Shown piece by piece: positions 11,720 to 22,400 of a DNA stretch of 64,000 bases; within the stretch, counting starts at the first letter, position 1; each line of letters starts with the position of its first letter. Below the pieces are notes generated by a model, which was not told where the DNA came from, searched no databases, and was given only the letters and a program-made list of their open reading frames with translations. The DNA is from Ampullaceana balthica (taxonomy: Eukaryota; Mollusca; Gastropoda; Lymnaeidae), in assembly GCA_944989445.1 (NCBI GenBank), contig CALYLW010000540.1, positions 249,017 through 313,016 of the forward strand, given 5' to 3'. The position numbers and the translations under genes were made by a program.

Positions 11720-12005
11720 TTGAAGAAACATACAGGACAACACAGTGCTCGGGCTCAGTAGAATGTGCCCACCCAAACTGTTCCAGAATCAACTCAGATA
11801 AAAAGCATCCGTCCTTTGGGAATCACTTCTAGAAGGCAAAGAGAACCTATGGCAGTTATTGCCAGAACAGAAAATGCACATACAGAGGCTGTTGAGTGGC
11901 TAGATGAGGACGAGTTGAGCTGTCTGCAATTATCCTTCCAGGAAACGATGATGGTGAAAGAATGATGTCAGTCGTAACTATGGATGAAAACTTCATTTCA
12001 CCGTT
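11720..12005 (+). pseudogene. Decayed possible transposase fragment
   Basis: The frame at 11725-11830 reads QCSGSVECAHPNCSRINSD, with Cys/His spacing that could be a zinc finger, then stops. Another frame just downstream gives LSAIILPGNDDGERMMSVV. Both lie inside the Harbinger-like element and may be relics of its coding part. The family cannot be named. Confidence 0.3.
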
Positions 12006-12237
12006 GTAAGATAATGTCCAGTGAATATTTTTGAATGAAACATAATTCATAGGACCATAATAAACAGATTCAATATAGCACAAGAGTTGGTCACATAATT
12101 TGTCAATCTAGTCTTTTTTTTAAAAAGGCAAATTGTTTTGTTTTCTTTGTATTATTTAATCTCTGGGTGAGGTCAAGTTTCGCTAATCTACTTATTATCC
12201 TGTGTCAATAGATTGCATAATCGGAAGATTATCTAAA

Positions 12238-13353
12238 ACTTAATAATAATAATAATAAATTGATTATTTATATAGCGCTGTATCCCAGTAAGGAACTGGG
12301 CTCACAGCGCTTTACATGAAAGAAATAACATACTTATAAGTATTAAATTAACTTTCATATCACAACAAACACAAAAAATTACAATACATTATACATAAGC
12401 TACGTTAATCATTTACAAGAAATGTTGTTTCATCAATTTTAAAAATAAATTGTGAAAAGATGTGTCTTAAGTGCAGTCTTGAAAGACTTGGTTGTTTGAA
12501 TACTACGTATGTGTAATGGTAGAGAATTCCATTGTTTGGCTGCAAAAAAAGAGAATGACCTTTCACCAAACGTTTTGGTGCGTGTCGTAGGAACAGAGAG
12601 AACGCGTGTGTCTGCAGAAGATCTTAGCTTGCGAGTGGGTGAGTAGACCGACAAAAGTTCAGTAAGATACGATGGGCATGAGTCCGAAAAGAAATTGTGA
12701 CAGAGAACGGCCAGTTTGTAATCAATACGGGCTTGTATAGGCAGCCAATGAAGTGAGCGAAGAAGTGGAGTAACATGGTCATGTTTTTTTGCCTTGAGCA
12801 CCAGTCTGGCAGCTGAATTTTGAACTTTCTGTATTCTTTCAATGCATTGTTTTGGCACACCTGACAGAAGAGAATTGCAGTAATCCATACGAGCCAGTAC
12901 AAGAGCACAGACTAGTGTTTTTGTGGCACTAACTGCTAAGTAATGACGGATTGAGCTGATCTGACGAATGGCAGTGTAGGCAGAGCGACAGATGTGATTG
13001 ATGAAGTTGTTAATAGACATGTTGTCAGAAATAATGTAGCCAAGATTCCTAATCGATGTTGTGAACAGAATATCCGAACTGGCTACGTGAATTGACTTCG
13101 GAAGAGACAAGGTACTGCGTGATTTATTGTTGCAAAATAGAAGTGCTTCAGTCTTGTCATCATTCAGCTTGAGTTTGCTTAACGTCATCCAAGACTTCAC
13201 TTCACCAATGCACTCCTGCAACAATTGGACACCGGAGTCCATATTAGAGGGATCAGTGTGAGTATATAGTTGAGTATCATCTGCAAATGATTGGCTTTTA
13301 ACTGAATGCTTTTCAAGCAGTAGAAGTAGCGGTCTTGTATACAGTACAAAAAC
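12238..13353 (-). mobile_element. 5'-truncated LINE, second copy
   Basis: This is the same family as 766-1990 and very similar over the shared 1.1 kb. It includes the same (TAA)n tail, the 3' hairpin (12274-12311) and the minus-strand protein with SKLKLNDDKTEALLF, MDYCNSLLSG and WNSLPLHIRS. It is truncated about 0.6 kb earlier than copy 1, so it lacks the QGSVLGP block; the FADDTQLY codons remain near 13270 but in a shifted frame. It sits inside the Harbinger-like element, so it inserted later than that element. Confidence 0.9.
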
Positions 13354-13547
13354 TTAACCTCACTCATTGTACATGAAAAGTTAGCCGAGAAATTATGTGT
13401 ATTATACAATTGTCAAGTGTAATTTTTGCAATTTTTCTTTTCAAATTTGATCTAGATTGAGTTACTATTTCATTGAATAACTGTGACAACTATTGCCAAT
13501 TAACTATTCTACTATTAAAGTCATTTTAATAATATGATAGTTCTTTT

Positions 13548-13832
13548 AAGTGGGGGTGTACGGGATTTCGGCTCCAGCTCCGGCAAATCCGGAATCCGGC
13601 TATTTAAAAAAATAATCCGGATCTAGCTTCGACTCCGGCAGGTTTCACTTTATAAAACCGGCTGGCCGGTAGATTCCTAATTTATATATATATTCATAAT
13701 GGCTCCGGCAAATCAGGAATCCGGCCATTTTAAGAAATCTGATTTCGGCACTAGCCGGATTTCACTTCATAAATCCGGCCAAATTCAGCTCCGGCCGGAT
13801 TTCAAAATTTTGAATCTGGTACGTCCCTACTT
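13548..13832. mobile_element. CCGG-rich MITE
   Basis: The ends form an imperfect inverted repeat: AAGTGGGGGTGTACGGGATT on the left, and AAGTAGGGACGTACCAGATT from the reverse complement of the right. The body contains two diverged direct copies of a segment with CTCCGGCAAATC and GGAATCCGGC. It is noncoding and nested in the Harbinger-like element. Confidence 0.6.
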
Positions 13833-14479
13833 TTATTTGGAAAGTTTATATTTTAATATAGTTTAATGGTGAAGTGTAATTTAAGTATTAAATTAAATAT
13901 TTTAATTAGGTGTTAATTAAAAAATTTTGTCGAAAGTGTGACGTACTTTAGGGGGGGGGTCCAGAGATTTGTGACAGTTTGTGACAGGGGGAGGGGGGTC
14001 AAAATGGTCAAAAATAGCGTGACGTACTTTATGGACGGCCCCTTATTTACAACGATGAATTTGCCACCCCCCCCCAAAAAAAAATAAATAAAATAAAATA
14101 ATAATATTACAACAGGGGCGGCTCTCACATTTTAAGAATCAATGAATTTATCACCACTTCAGTGTCACGTTCTCATATTAATTTAGCCTCTGATTTTTTT
14201 TTATTACAGTAGAATTAGTATCAGAAGAATTTATCTCCAATAAGGAGTTTGAAGTTTTGGAAGTTAAAAACGTTCACATGCGTTTGGATAGTTCCTTTAT
14301 TTCTTTTATTAATTTCTTATTAGGCTTTTCTTTAATTTCGATTTGAAAAAAAAACTCCCCTTTCTTTAAAAAGTTTTATTTTAAGAAACTAATTAACGAC
14401 TAGGAATTTGCCGCCCCTGGCAAGTGCCGCCCTGGGCAATCGCTCCCTGCCCCCCGCTCGCTACGCCACTGATTCTGGT

Positions 14480-15247
14480 ACAGGTTTTACCAAAGTCGGG
14501 TAGCATTTTAGCTTTCTTTTCTTTTTACAATTTTGAAAGTTTCTCTTTATAGAGCCTAAGTCTAAGGTTTTGTTGAATCTCTATATTACTTCATTGGCAT
14601 GGGGGCTCCATGATAATTTCTAATTCATTACTACTCCTAAGTATCGACACACTGTAGATGTCTTCTATTGTCTAAAGTCTAAATTATAGCTCAAATATAA
14701 TATAAATTTTACATACATTAAATTAAAAATAATCAATCCAGGAACTTCTTAACCAATAACACGCTGGCAACAAGAGATGTTAAAATGCACATTACAAGTG
14801 TGTTTTGTAGATTAGACTCACCACCATCTCAACATTGGAAGGGCTATTAGATGTTTGATAGTGCATCTACACTACGTGGAAAAAAACGTCGGAATGAAAC
14901 CGATGTGTAAAAGAACAACTTATTGGGTAAAAGGTAAGATATATTTCTATAACAGAGTATTTTAATTTTTCATTAATTTAGCAGGCCCATGTTAGTGATA
15001 TATTTAGGACTAATGATAATAATAATGTCTTTGAGAATATCGTTGTCGTTATCGATGTTGACGATTTGCAGCTCATTGTAATTGTTTTTCACTGAAATCA
15101 CTGAGAACCATGGACCATACAATTGTTACTAATTGTAGTTTGTAGTTATTGGTAGTTTGAGAAACTAACTATGATTCTTTTAAGTTTTAACAATTAGTTA
15201 TGGCTTTGACTAGACTAGAAGTACTAATTCGGCCCAATTGTTTTCTT
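14480..15247. other. AT-rich intergenic DNA
   Basis: Nothing could be recognised here beyond short AT-rich runs. Confidence 0.5.
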
Positions 15248-17095
15248 TATAAAAAGGCAAGCGTTATCCGCACGGTTTTGACCGTGAGAGTGATGCCGAT
15301 CGATATCTAAATTCTTATTACTGCTTATTATTTATGTTGCATTGCTTAATATATCTTTTGGTTTGGAGGGTACAAAAATAATAGGTACTTTGACAGAAAA
15401 TTTAAATGTAGTCCAATATGCTTAAATAATATATCATTTTAAAGGGCTTGATAAGACCTTTTCAAAAACACCTGTTTTGTCTTTCTATCTTCTATAGAAG
15501 TGGAGTTATGATTTTTTTTGTCGATTTTTTTTGCCCCTTATATAACCTATATAATTTATTCCAAAACTTGTGACCAAAATTTCAAAATTCTGTACTCTTT
15601 CCCTCACAACTTTTTTAATTTTAGAGATATGGGTATCAAATTTTCAGGATACATTCACAATCCAATGTACAAAACAATGAACAAGAAATGTTTAAAGTAA
15701 ATCAAGATTTTGAATTTGTTAATAAATATATCCAAAGGCATGTTGAAAAAATCATGTTGAAAATTATAACAAAAATACAAATCAGTTCAAACATTTGCAT
15801 GCCTATTGATATTGTATTTTAACTGAATATATGGTACAATTAAATCAATAAAAATATTTAAATGTTTGAAGGGTAAGTATTTGACTTTAAAAACAAAATT
15901 TAATGCAAATTATTAAAAATTATTTGTTAAAATATACCACAACGACGAGGTCTAATCACTAAGATGTGAAATTAAAATTAATTTCAACAAGTATTTGTAG
16001 ATTTCAGTATCTCATTTCATTATATGATAATAAGAACATTTTTCCTGTCATTTTTCTGAGTAAATAACAAGTATTCAAATTTCTCAATATGTAATTCATA
16101 AGCTTTGTCATTGTTTTCGTCATCTATTTGTCAGTTGAAAAAATTCCAAATTCTTCAGTTGATTTTGAATATTATTATCTCTTATAAGTTACTTTGTCAA
16201 ATTATTTAATAAAATAATTAAACTGTCATTTTAATTGTCTTTCGAGTGACTGGATTATTAAGTGTTCCAGTGCACTCAACTTTGACAGACTTTGTATAGT
16301 ATATTATATAGGTACTGTGTATATATAATATAAATATTATGAAGTAACTTTATTAACTTTCATAGGTGATAGTTTCATTCATAATTGGACAAAACTCTGT
16401 ATTTAAAGAGGCTAATTATTATTATTCTGACCATAACTAGCACTGTTGGACATCAAAAATCCATTAAGTTAATTGAATTTAAAGCATGCAAAAGTGAAAG
16501 ACGATAAAATGGTATAGCATAAAAATTTAGAAGTGAGAGTCAGTAACAGTAACAGTGACTAACAGTAACACTAACAGAACAGAATAATTGATAAAATAGG
16601 TATATAGGGTGGGGGAATAATAATATTTTTCTTAAAATGAGCCTGCTTGAGTGATCGCAAGCGTCCTCACTGTGTAAAACAATACAAAAAGAAAACCAAA
16701 AAAAATACAAATTAAGACCGTCCATGGATTCGAACCGCTAACCATAAATACACTCCGCTTAGATTTACCACTCGCCTGGAGAAGTTGATATGCGATGGCG
16801 ACATTTAAAAATTATAACTAATGATCATAAATTGAACACCAATCAACTTTTATGGCAGTGCTACTGTAAAATTTCAACAATCATGAAATTTTAATACGTA
16901 TTAGCATATAAATTATACATTTAGCCTAAATCGAGTGATATCGGCTATTATTGTGTATACGCCGGGCGCATTTAAAAAAAACAACACGACATTAGCTGCT
17001 AGAATATGCATGCGCGACGACCCGTGCGGATAATACTTGACATTATTTGCACGGTTTTTACCGTGCGAATAATCACTTCGTTATAAAAAATACCA
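15248..17095. mobile_element. Possible inverted-repeat element with CACGGT hairpins
   Basis: Near the left edge is TTATCCGCACGGTTTTGACCGTG, shown here only as its parts TTATCCGCACGG and TTTTGACCGTG. Near the right edge are GTGCGGATAATAC and the palindrome GCACGGTTTTTACCGTGC (17051-17068), followed by TTATAAAAAATA. The edges are roughly inverted to each other, which suggests one element of about 1.85 kb. The interior is AT-rich and noncoding. Target duplication was not found, so the limits are provisional. Confidence 0.4.
16718..16795 (-). mobile_element. tRNA-like SINE head
   Basis: The minus strand reads GAGTGGTAAATCTAAGCGG, then GGTTCGAATCC, a good pol III B box. The T stem does not pair properly, so it is not a functional tRNA. 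Confidence 0.45.
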
Positions 17096-17363
17096 GCAGT
17101 TGTAAGCTTGGACTTAGTTAATTATAAAATACTGAAAACTGCAAACTCAAACACACTAAACTAAACACTAAACTTAAACTCTAAACACATGACTAGGATG
17201 TCACAGGTATACAAAAGTTTTAAGGGTGAGCTTATAGTAATATTATAGTTTATTATAGTATACTATTTTATTATATTATACAATATAGCATAGGTTAGGC
17301 TAGGCCTACTATATTGCCTATTACACTATTAGGCCCTATGCTCTATTATACTCTGTACTATAC

Positions 17364-17642
17364 CAGTGCTTCTCAAAGTGGTGACGGTCTGTGTGCCATC
17401 TGCCGCCGGTCTGCAGAAATTATGAAGAAAGGACCGAATAATCTAATTATAATCCTCCATTTTCATCCATTATTACTAACCATATAGAATATATCCATTT
17501 TTCTGCAATAAGAACATAAAATGAAACAAAGTAAAATAAATTACATTTTGCTACCATGTCAGTACGGGAAAATGTGCACCAGTCCCTGGTGCCATGGAAA
17601 AATTCCTTCCGGTCCACCATACTTAAAGTCTGAGAAGCACTG
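17364..17642. mobile_element. hAT MITE, CAGTGCTTCTCAAA family, copy 1
   Basis: It begins CAGTGCTTCTCAAAGTGGTG and ends with TGAGAAGCACTG. The interior contains GGTCTGC and GGTCCACCA blocks like those of the two shorter copies at 48758 and 52360. The flanking 8-mers TACTATAC and CTCTATAT match at only five positions, so the target duplication is weak. Confidence 0.75.
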
Positions 17643-19019
17643 CTCTATATAGTTAGTGAATAATATTATAGTTATATTATAGTCCAGTCCTGAGTCCTAG
17701 TATTAAAATTAAATAATAATTAAATAGAAATACTAGTGACTAATTAATAAGTAGTATGTATTAAATTAGGCTTTATTAGGCCTATTACTATTATTAACAC
17801 CAATTATTAACATTTAGTAGTATTAGTCAATTTTCCCTCTAAGTCTAAGGTTTGTTGATTTGTGAACAGAATAAAAAAACTTGAGTGCAAAGTTGCACAG
17901 CATCCATTTTTTGTGAATAACTGTACACATATTTAACACAGATATTGAATTACCCTTATCAAAATTTGCTGCTCGTTAATTCTAAACTGATTCCCTGCTT
18001 GGGTCAGATATCTGCGCAGTCGCGCAGCTTATAAAGAACATTGGTTTTAGTATAAATGAGTATAACTTATTATGACTTATACACTATTAAAATAAATAAT
18101 AATAATTAAAAGAATCATGGTGCATTTTCATTTTGGCTAGGTCTAGTACCAAATTTCTAATTCTCAGTCTACAATTTATGAATGTGGTATGACACATTCA
18201 CAAACTCAAAATCGCCATTTCATATTTTTACATGTATTGAATAATGAATGAGAGATTTGTTTTTCTTTATTAATTTGACCCCAGCAGTGCCAGCATTTAA
18301 GAAATATTCAGCAATTACAATAAAAGTTATAGCACCATCTTCTTTTTTTACCTTTTTCTTTAGTTTTTAAGAAACTATTAAATTTTATTATACACTTATT
18401 AACAGCCATTTGTGTTTCATGTTAAAAATCTGTTTTATATTTATTATCCCTTTTACTTTATCAACTGAAAAATATATCCCATGCCCTTGACATTTTCAAT
18501 TTAATTTAATACCAAACTGTGTCATGGGTCATAGTCACAGCAAAACAAAGCTTGTATTTCATTTGACATTTGAGTAGGCAAATATATTTTTTTGACAACC
18601 AAATCTGGCATTATTTTTAATTAATCATTATTTTTGAAAATTAATTATTTAAAAATAATCCAGAATAAGAATTAGAAGTATTAATAGAGGCTTATTTTTT
18701 TAGAATTGACTTGTTATTTATGCTAACAAAAGTTAAATAAATAAAAGAAAAGAATGCCTAGTATGGCTGTACATTGTAATTAATGACAAGGAGATCTTAA
18801 CAGTGGTTTTACTTTCCCCTTTATGGGGAATATTCTTGAAAGTGAACAATTGGAGTCTTGTGTGTTTTACAAAGAAATGATTATTTGACAAAACTCGTTG
18901 ACATCAAACATTTATTTTCTTTAAAAGATAACTGGTACTAATGCAGATTTTTCCAAAACCTGCACTTTTATTATACAATGCTCAGATAGACATAGGGATA
19001 AAAACACTTTTCTTATTAC
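17643..19019. other. AT-rich DNA upstream of Piezo
   Basis: No gene or repeat is recognised. The Piezo promoter may lie here or further upstream, but no core promoter element can be supported by eye. Confidence 0.4.
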
Positions 19020-19230
19020 GTATTCAAAAACAAACACATACAAATTTTCGCTCTTCCTGTCCAGAATTCGGATGGGGAATGGATTGCCTGGGGAAACCAG
19101 GAAAACCAACACTCTATTAACATTTAAAACTCTAATAAAAATGTAATACGGGACATAAACCATGGATAAACATCAGGTGCAATAATCTTCTGTATAGATG
19201 GGGTGTCTGTAACAGATAAGATACAATGAA
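19020..19230 (+). mobile_element. LINE scrap and short dispersed motif
   Basis: The segment AACAAACACATACAAAT and a trailing CTCTAATAAAAATG match 2693-2805 in order, suggesting the same LINE 3' part. It is followed by the AATCTTCTGTATAGA motif that also follows or precedes elements at 2018 and 4081. It ends about 140 bp before the Piezo start codon. Confidence 0.4.
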
Positions 19231-19371
19231 ATTTGACCATGTAAAAAATATAAAACATGTAGCATTAAATTATTGGTTTATATTAATTAATCTTTTAACT
19301 TTCATTTAGTTCCATACTGAAGCACATAGCCTCTCTATAGGCGTCGAAAAGGGCTTAAGAGAAAATCCAAG

Positions 19372-19444
19372 ATGCCTGCAAAAGCTATAAGAATTATTGG
19401 ATTTTTGCAATTTCGGATCTTCCTTCCCTTGGTACTATTAGGAG
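19372..19444 (+). CDS. Piezo: Piezo exon 1
   Basis: Residues 1-24, [18 protein letters not shown] and onward, the start of the first membrane helix. An in-frame TAG lies about 45 bp upstream. A pyrimidine tract and AG at 19308-19309 suggest that the 5' UTR is split and continues in an upstream exon. Exit phase 1; donor GGAG/GTAATT. Confidence 0.88.
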
Positions 19445-22400
19445 GTAATTTTTTTTTCTTTTTATTATTATTCACATTGATGACTGTAATTTTATATAGA
19501 ATATAGAAATTGTCATGAAAAGAGGGCTTATTCTCTATTTTATTTTTTGCTATGAGTTCATCAAATTATTTGCTGCCAAATCAGTGTGTGAGTTTACGGT
19601 TACAACCAGAATTCTATGTAACAAGTAATTATATAGCCTTGTAGCATGTGTTGGGTAATACAAATTTATAATTTAGATTTTTCAAGTAAAGGTAATTAAA
19701 AAAAATCAACAACAATATATTGTATTATTTTAGGGTGGAAAAGAAGATCACCAATAATAATAATTAATTAGATCCATAGATGGTTGCATATGTTTTGAGC
19801 AAAAGAGAAAAGTCGTTATTGACTCATTAGTTATTTAATATGAGATGGATGTGTAAAAGTCATCATAGCTATAATTGATTAAGTCTTTATTTTAACTCCA
19901 GTAACTGCATGTGTCCTCTTTTCAGACAGGTGGATTAAACATTAGTCTTTAAAAAAAAAGAAAAGTGGTTTGAGGGTGGAAGCGGATGTTAGTTTTTGAT
20001 AAGTTTTATGAGGTTTTTATCATTTTCCTTTTTTCAGTCATTATTATTTCTGTATCTTTGATACAGTTGTTTGGGAACAACTCTATTTGTTTTTTAATTG
20101 TTTGTTTTCAGCCTCCTTGTTCCGTTTCAATGGATTATCATTGATATATTTGGCATGTCTCCTTATCACACCACTGCTGCCGATCCCCTCCAGGATGACT
20201 ATGAGGGGTGAGTCAATCTCTCAATCTTTAAATAGTTTAAATTTAATGCACAGTTTATTTCTCTCATTGGTCATAGTTAGTTCACACATGAATTTTATGA
20301 TTATCAAAATTCTGGCCCTTGCCTCAGAGACAAAGCAAGTAATACTTGGTGTAGATGGAGCAGATTATTTCTATGAAATCAGTTTAAAAATTAAGATGGT
20401 CTTATCAGATTTTACAAGAACTCTTTGTGGTGAAGTTATCTCCACTTGTTCAAATTTTCCTTATGCGTGTGCGTGCGTGCGAGCGTCACTTTGTAATCTT
20501 AAATATTGACAGTTATTCAAACCCTTGTCCTCCACAACACTGTCAGTGCAGCTAGAGATGTATGTTCCTAGTGGTGACATGTATTATTGTCTACACTTCA
20601 CAGAGTTGCCTATTCTAATGGAATCATAATAACTGTCCCATTGCCAAACATTTATTCTGAGCTGATGATTGTGGTTATTTGTGAATGGTCTGTGAGGTTG
20701 ACAATTAATCCCCCCCCCCTATGTATTTGACCCCCCCCCCTATTTGACACCCCCCCCCCTGATGTGATGATAATTAACATTTAACATGCTCGTTAACGTG
20801 GCCACCGCCAGAGTGACTCACCCTTGGAATGTTACCAGTAATCTTTCATTCATCAATAAATCAGAGGTGTTTGGTTTAAGCTTAAAGCATTCAACTAGAT
20901 TCAGCTATATTAGTAAGATTCTTGCTGAGATTAGTCCAATCACAGCTTGATCTGCTCTTACCAGCATTTGTGCAGCAATAATTGTCCCATTAAACAATAT
21001 TGTACTTGTTAGGTTGTTATATCTGTTAAGATTAAAGTAAGCTGAGATAATCAATTTGGTTGGTATATCACATAAGATTAAAGTGAACTGAGATAATCTA
21101 TTAGGTTGGTATATCTAATAAGATTAAAGTGAACTGAGATAATCTATTAGGTTGGTATATCTAATAAGATTAAAGTAAACTGAGATAATCTATTAGGTTG
21201 GTATATCTAATAAGATTAAAGTAAACTGAGATAATCTATTAGGTTGGTATATCTAATAAGATTAAAGTAAACTGAGATAATCAATTAGGTTGGTATATCT
21301 AATAAGATTAAAGTGAACTGAGATAATCTATTAGGTTGGTATATCTAATAAGATGAAAGTGAACTGAGATAATCTATTAGGTTGGTATATCTAATAAGAT
21401 TAAAGTGAACTGAGATAATCTATTAGGTTGGTATATCTAATAAGATTAAAGTGAACTGAGATAATCTATTAGGTTGGTATATCAAATAAGATTAAAGTGA
21501 ACTGAGATAATCTATTAGGTTGGTATATCTAATAAGATTAAAGTGAACTGAGATAATCTATTAGGTTGTTATATCTAATAAGATTAAAGTGAACTGAGAT
21601 AATCTATTAGGTTGGTATATCAAATAAGATTAAAGTAAACTGAGATAATCTATTAGGTTGGTATATCTAATAAGATTAAAGTGAACTGAGATAATCTATT
21701 AGGTTGGTATATCAAATAAGATTAAAGTAAACTGAGATAATCTATTAGGTTGGTATATCAAATAAGATTAAAGTAAGCTGAGATAATCAATTTGGTTGGT
21801 ATATCTAATAAGATTAAAGTAAACTGAGATAATCAATTAGGTTGGCATATCTAATAAGATCAAAGTGAAATGGAGACGATCCATTCACACAGCTCCATAG
21901 AATTATGTATGCATCCTGTGTGCTACCGGCTTGAAGACCTTCCCATTCGTAATTCACATTTCTCCATAGGATGCCTGACACTGGTGACGTCATAAATATG
22001 CCTCTAAGACCACTGCGTCTATTTATTTCTACTTTGGTTTCCAGCAGCAGTCGTAGCTATCACAGAGTCCTTATTACAATACGGGGACAATACGCTCTAT
22101 AAAGATCCGAGTCAAAGGGGGACTTTGTGTGTAGCTCGTCAAAAGATCGGTGGCGAATGAACTGTCATTTTAGCATTGACGCTAATTGAGTCACCTGACG
22201 GCGAAAATCCCGTCCCACGAGTGGCTTGTCTTGCTGGGCATTAATCATTCATCGCGAGGCGACGTCCGCGAGCTGACGTTTGTTTTCCCTCCTGCAATCA
22301 ATTGGACATCACTATTTCGTTTTTCAACATTCTGTTGCCCCACTTTCAACATTCTGTTGCCCCACTTTCACTATTTCGTTGCCCCACTTTCAACATTCTG

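Larger units (their letters stand above)
11084..14042. mobile_element. PIF/Harbinger-like element, itself with insertions
   Basis: The left end GGGGCCGTCCATAAAGTACG (11084-11103) and the reverse complement of the right end (14023-14042) are identical over this length and continue with TCACGC. The element is flanked by TTA on both sides (11081-11083 and 14043-14045). A TWA target duplication and G-rich ends are characteristic of PIF/Harbinger elements, so the assignment is reasonable though not proven. Subterminal G-rich blocks (11117-11170 and 13951-13999) are also mirrored. It is interrupted by a LINE (12238-13353) and a CCGG-rich MITE (13548-13832). Confidence 0.8.
9572..14471. mobile_element. 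hAT-type element carrying nested insertions
   Basis: Terminal inverted repeats CAGCGGCGTAGCG (left) and CGCTACGCCACTG (right) are flanked by a perfect 8-bp target-site duplication, ATTCTGGT (9564-9571 and 14472-14479). Eight-base duplications and CAG-type ends identify the hAT superfamily. Sequences inside both ends match the shorter copy at 23572-25003. The element has no transposase of its own. It is bloated by a PIF/Harbinger-like insertion (11084-14042), and a LINE fragment (10172-10860) also lies inside. Without the Harbinger-like piece it would be about 1.9 kb. Confidence 0.88.

Noticed and set aside
16718..16795. Possible tRNA gene on the minus strand
   Set aside because: A good B box is present but T stem and acceptor stem do not pair, so a SINE head is more likely.
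20087..20509. 140-codon open frame around Piezo exon 2
   Set aside because: Only 20112-20207 is exon; the rest is intron read-through past a consensus GTGAGT donor.
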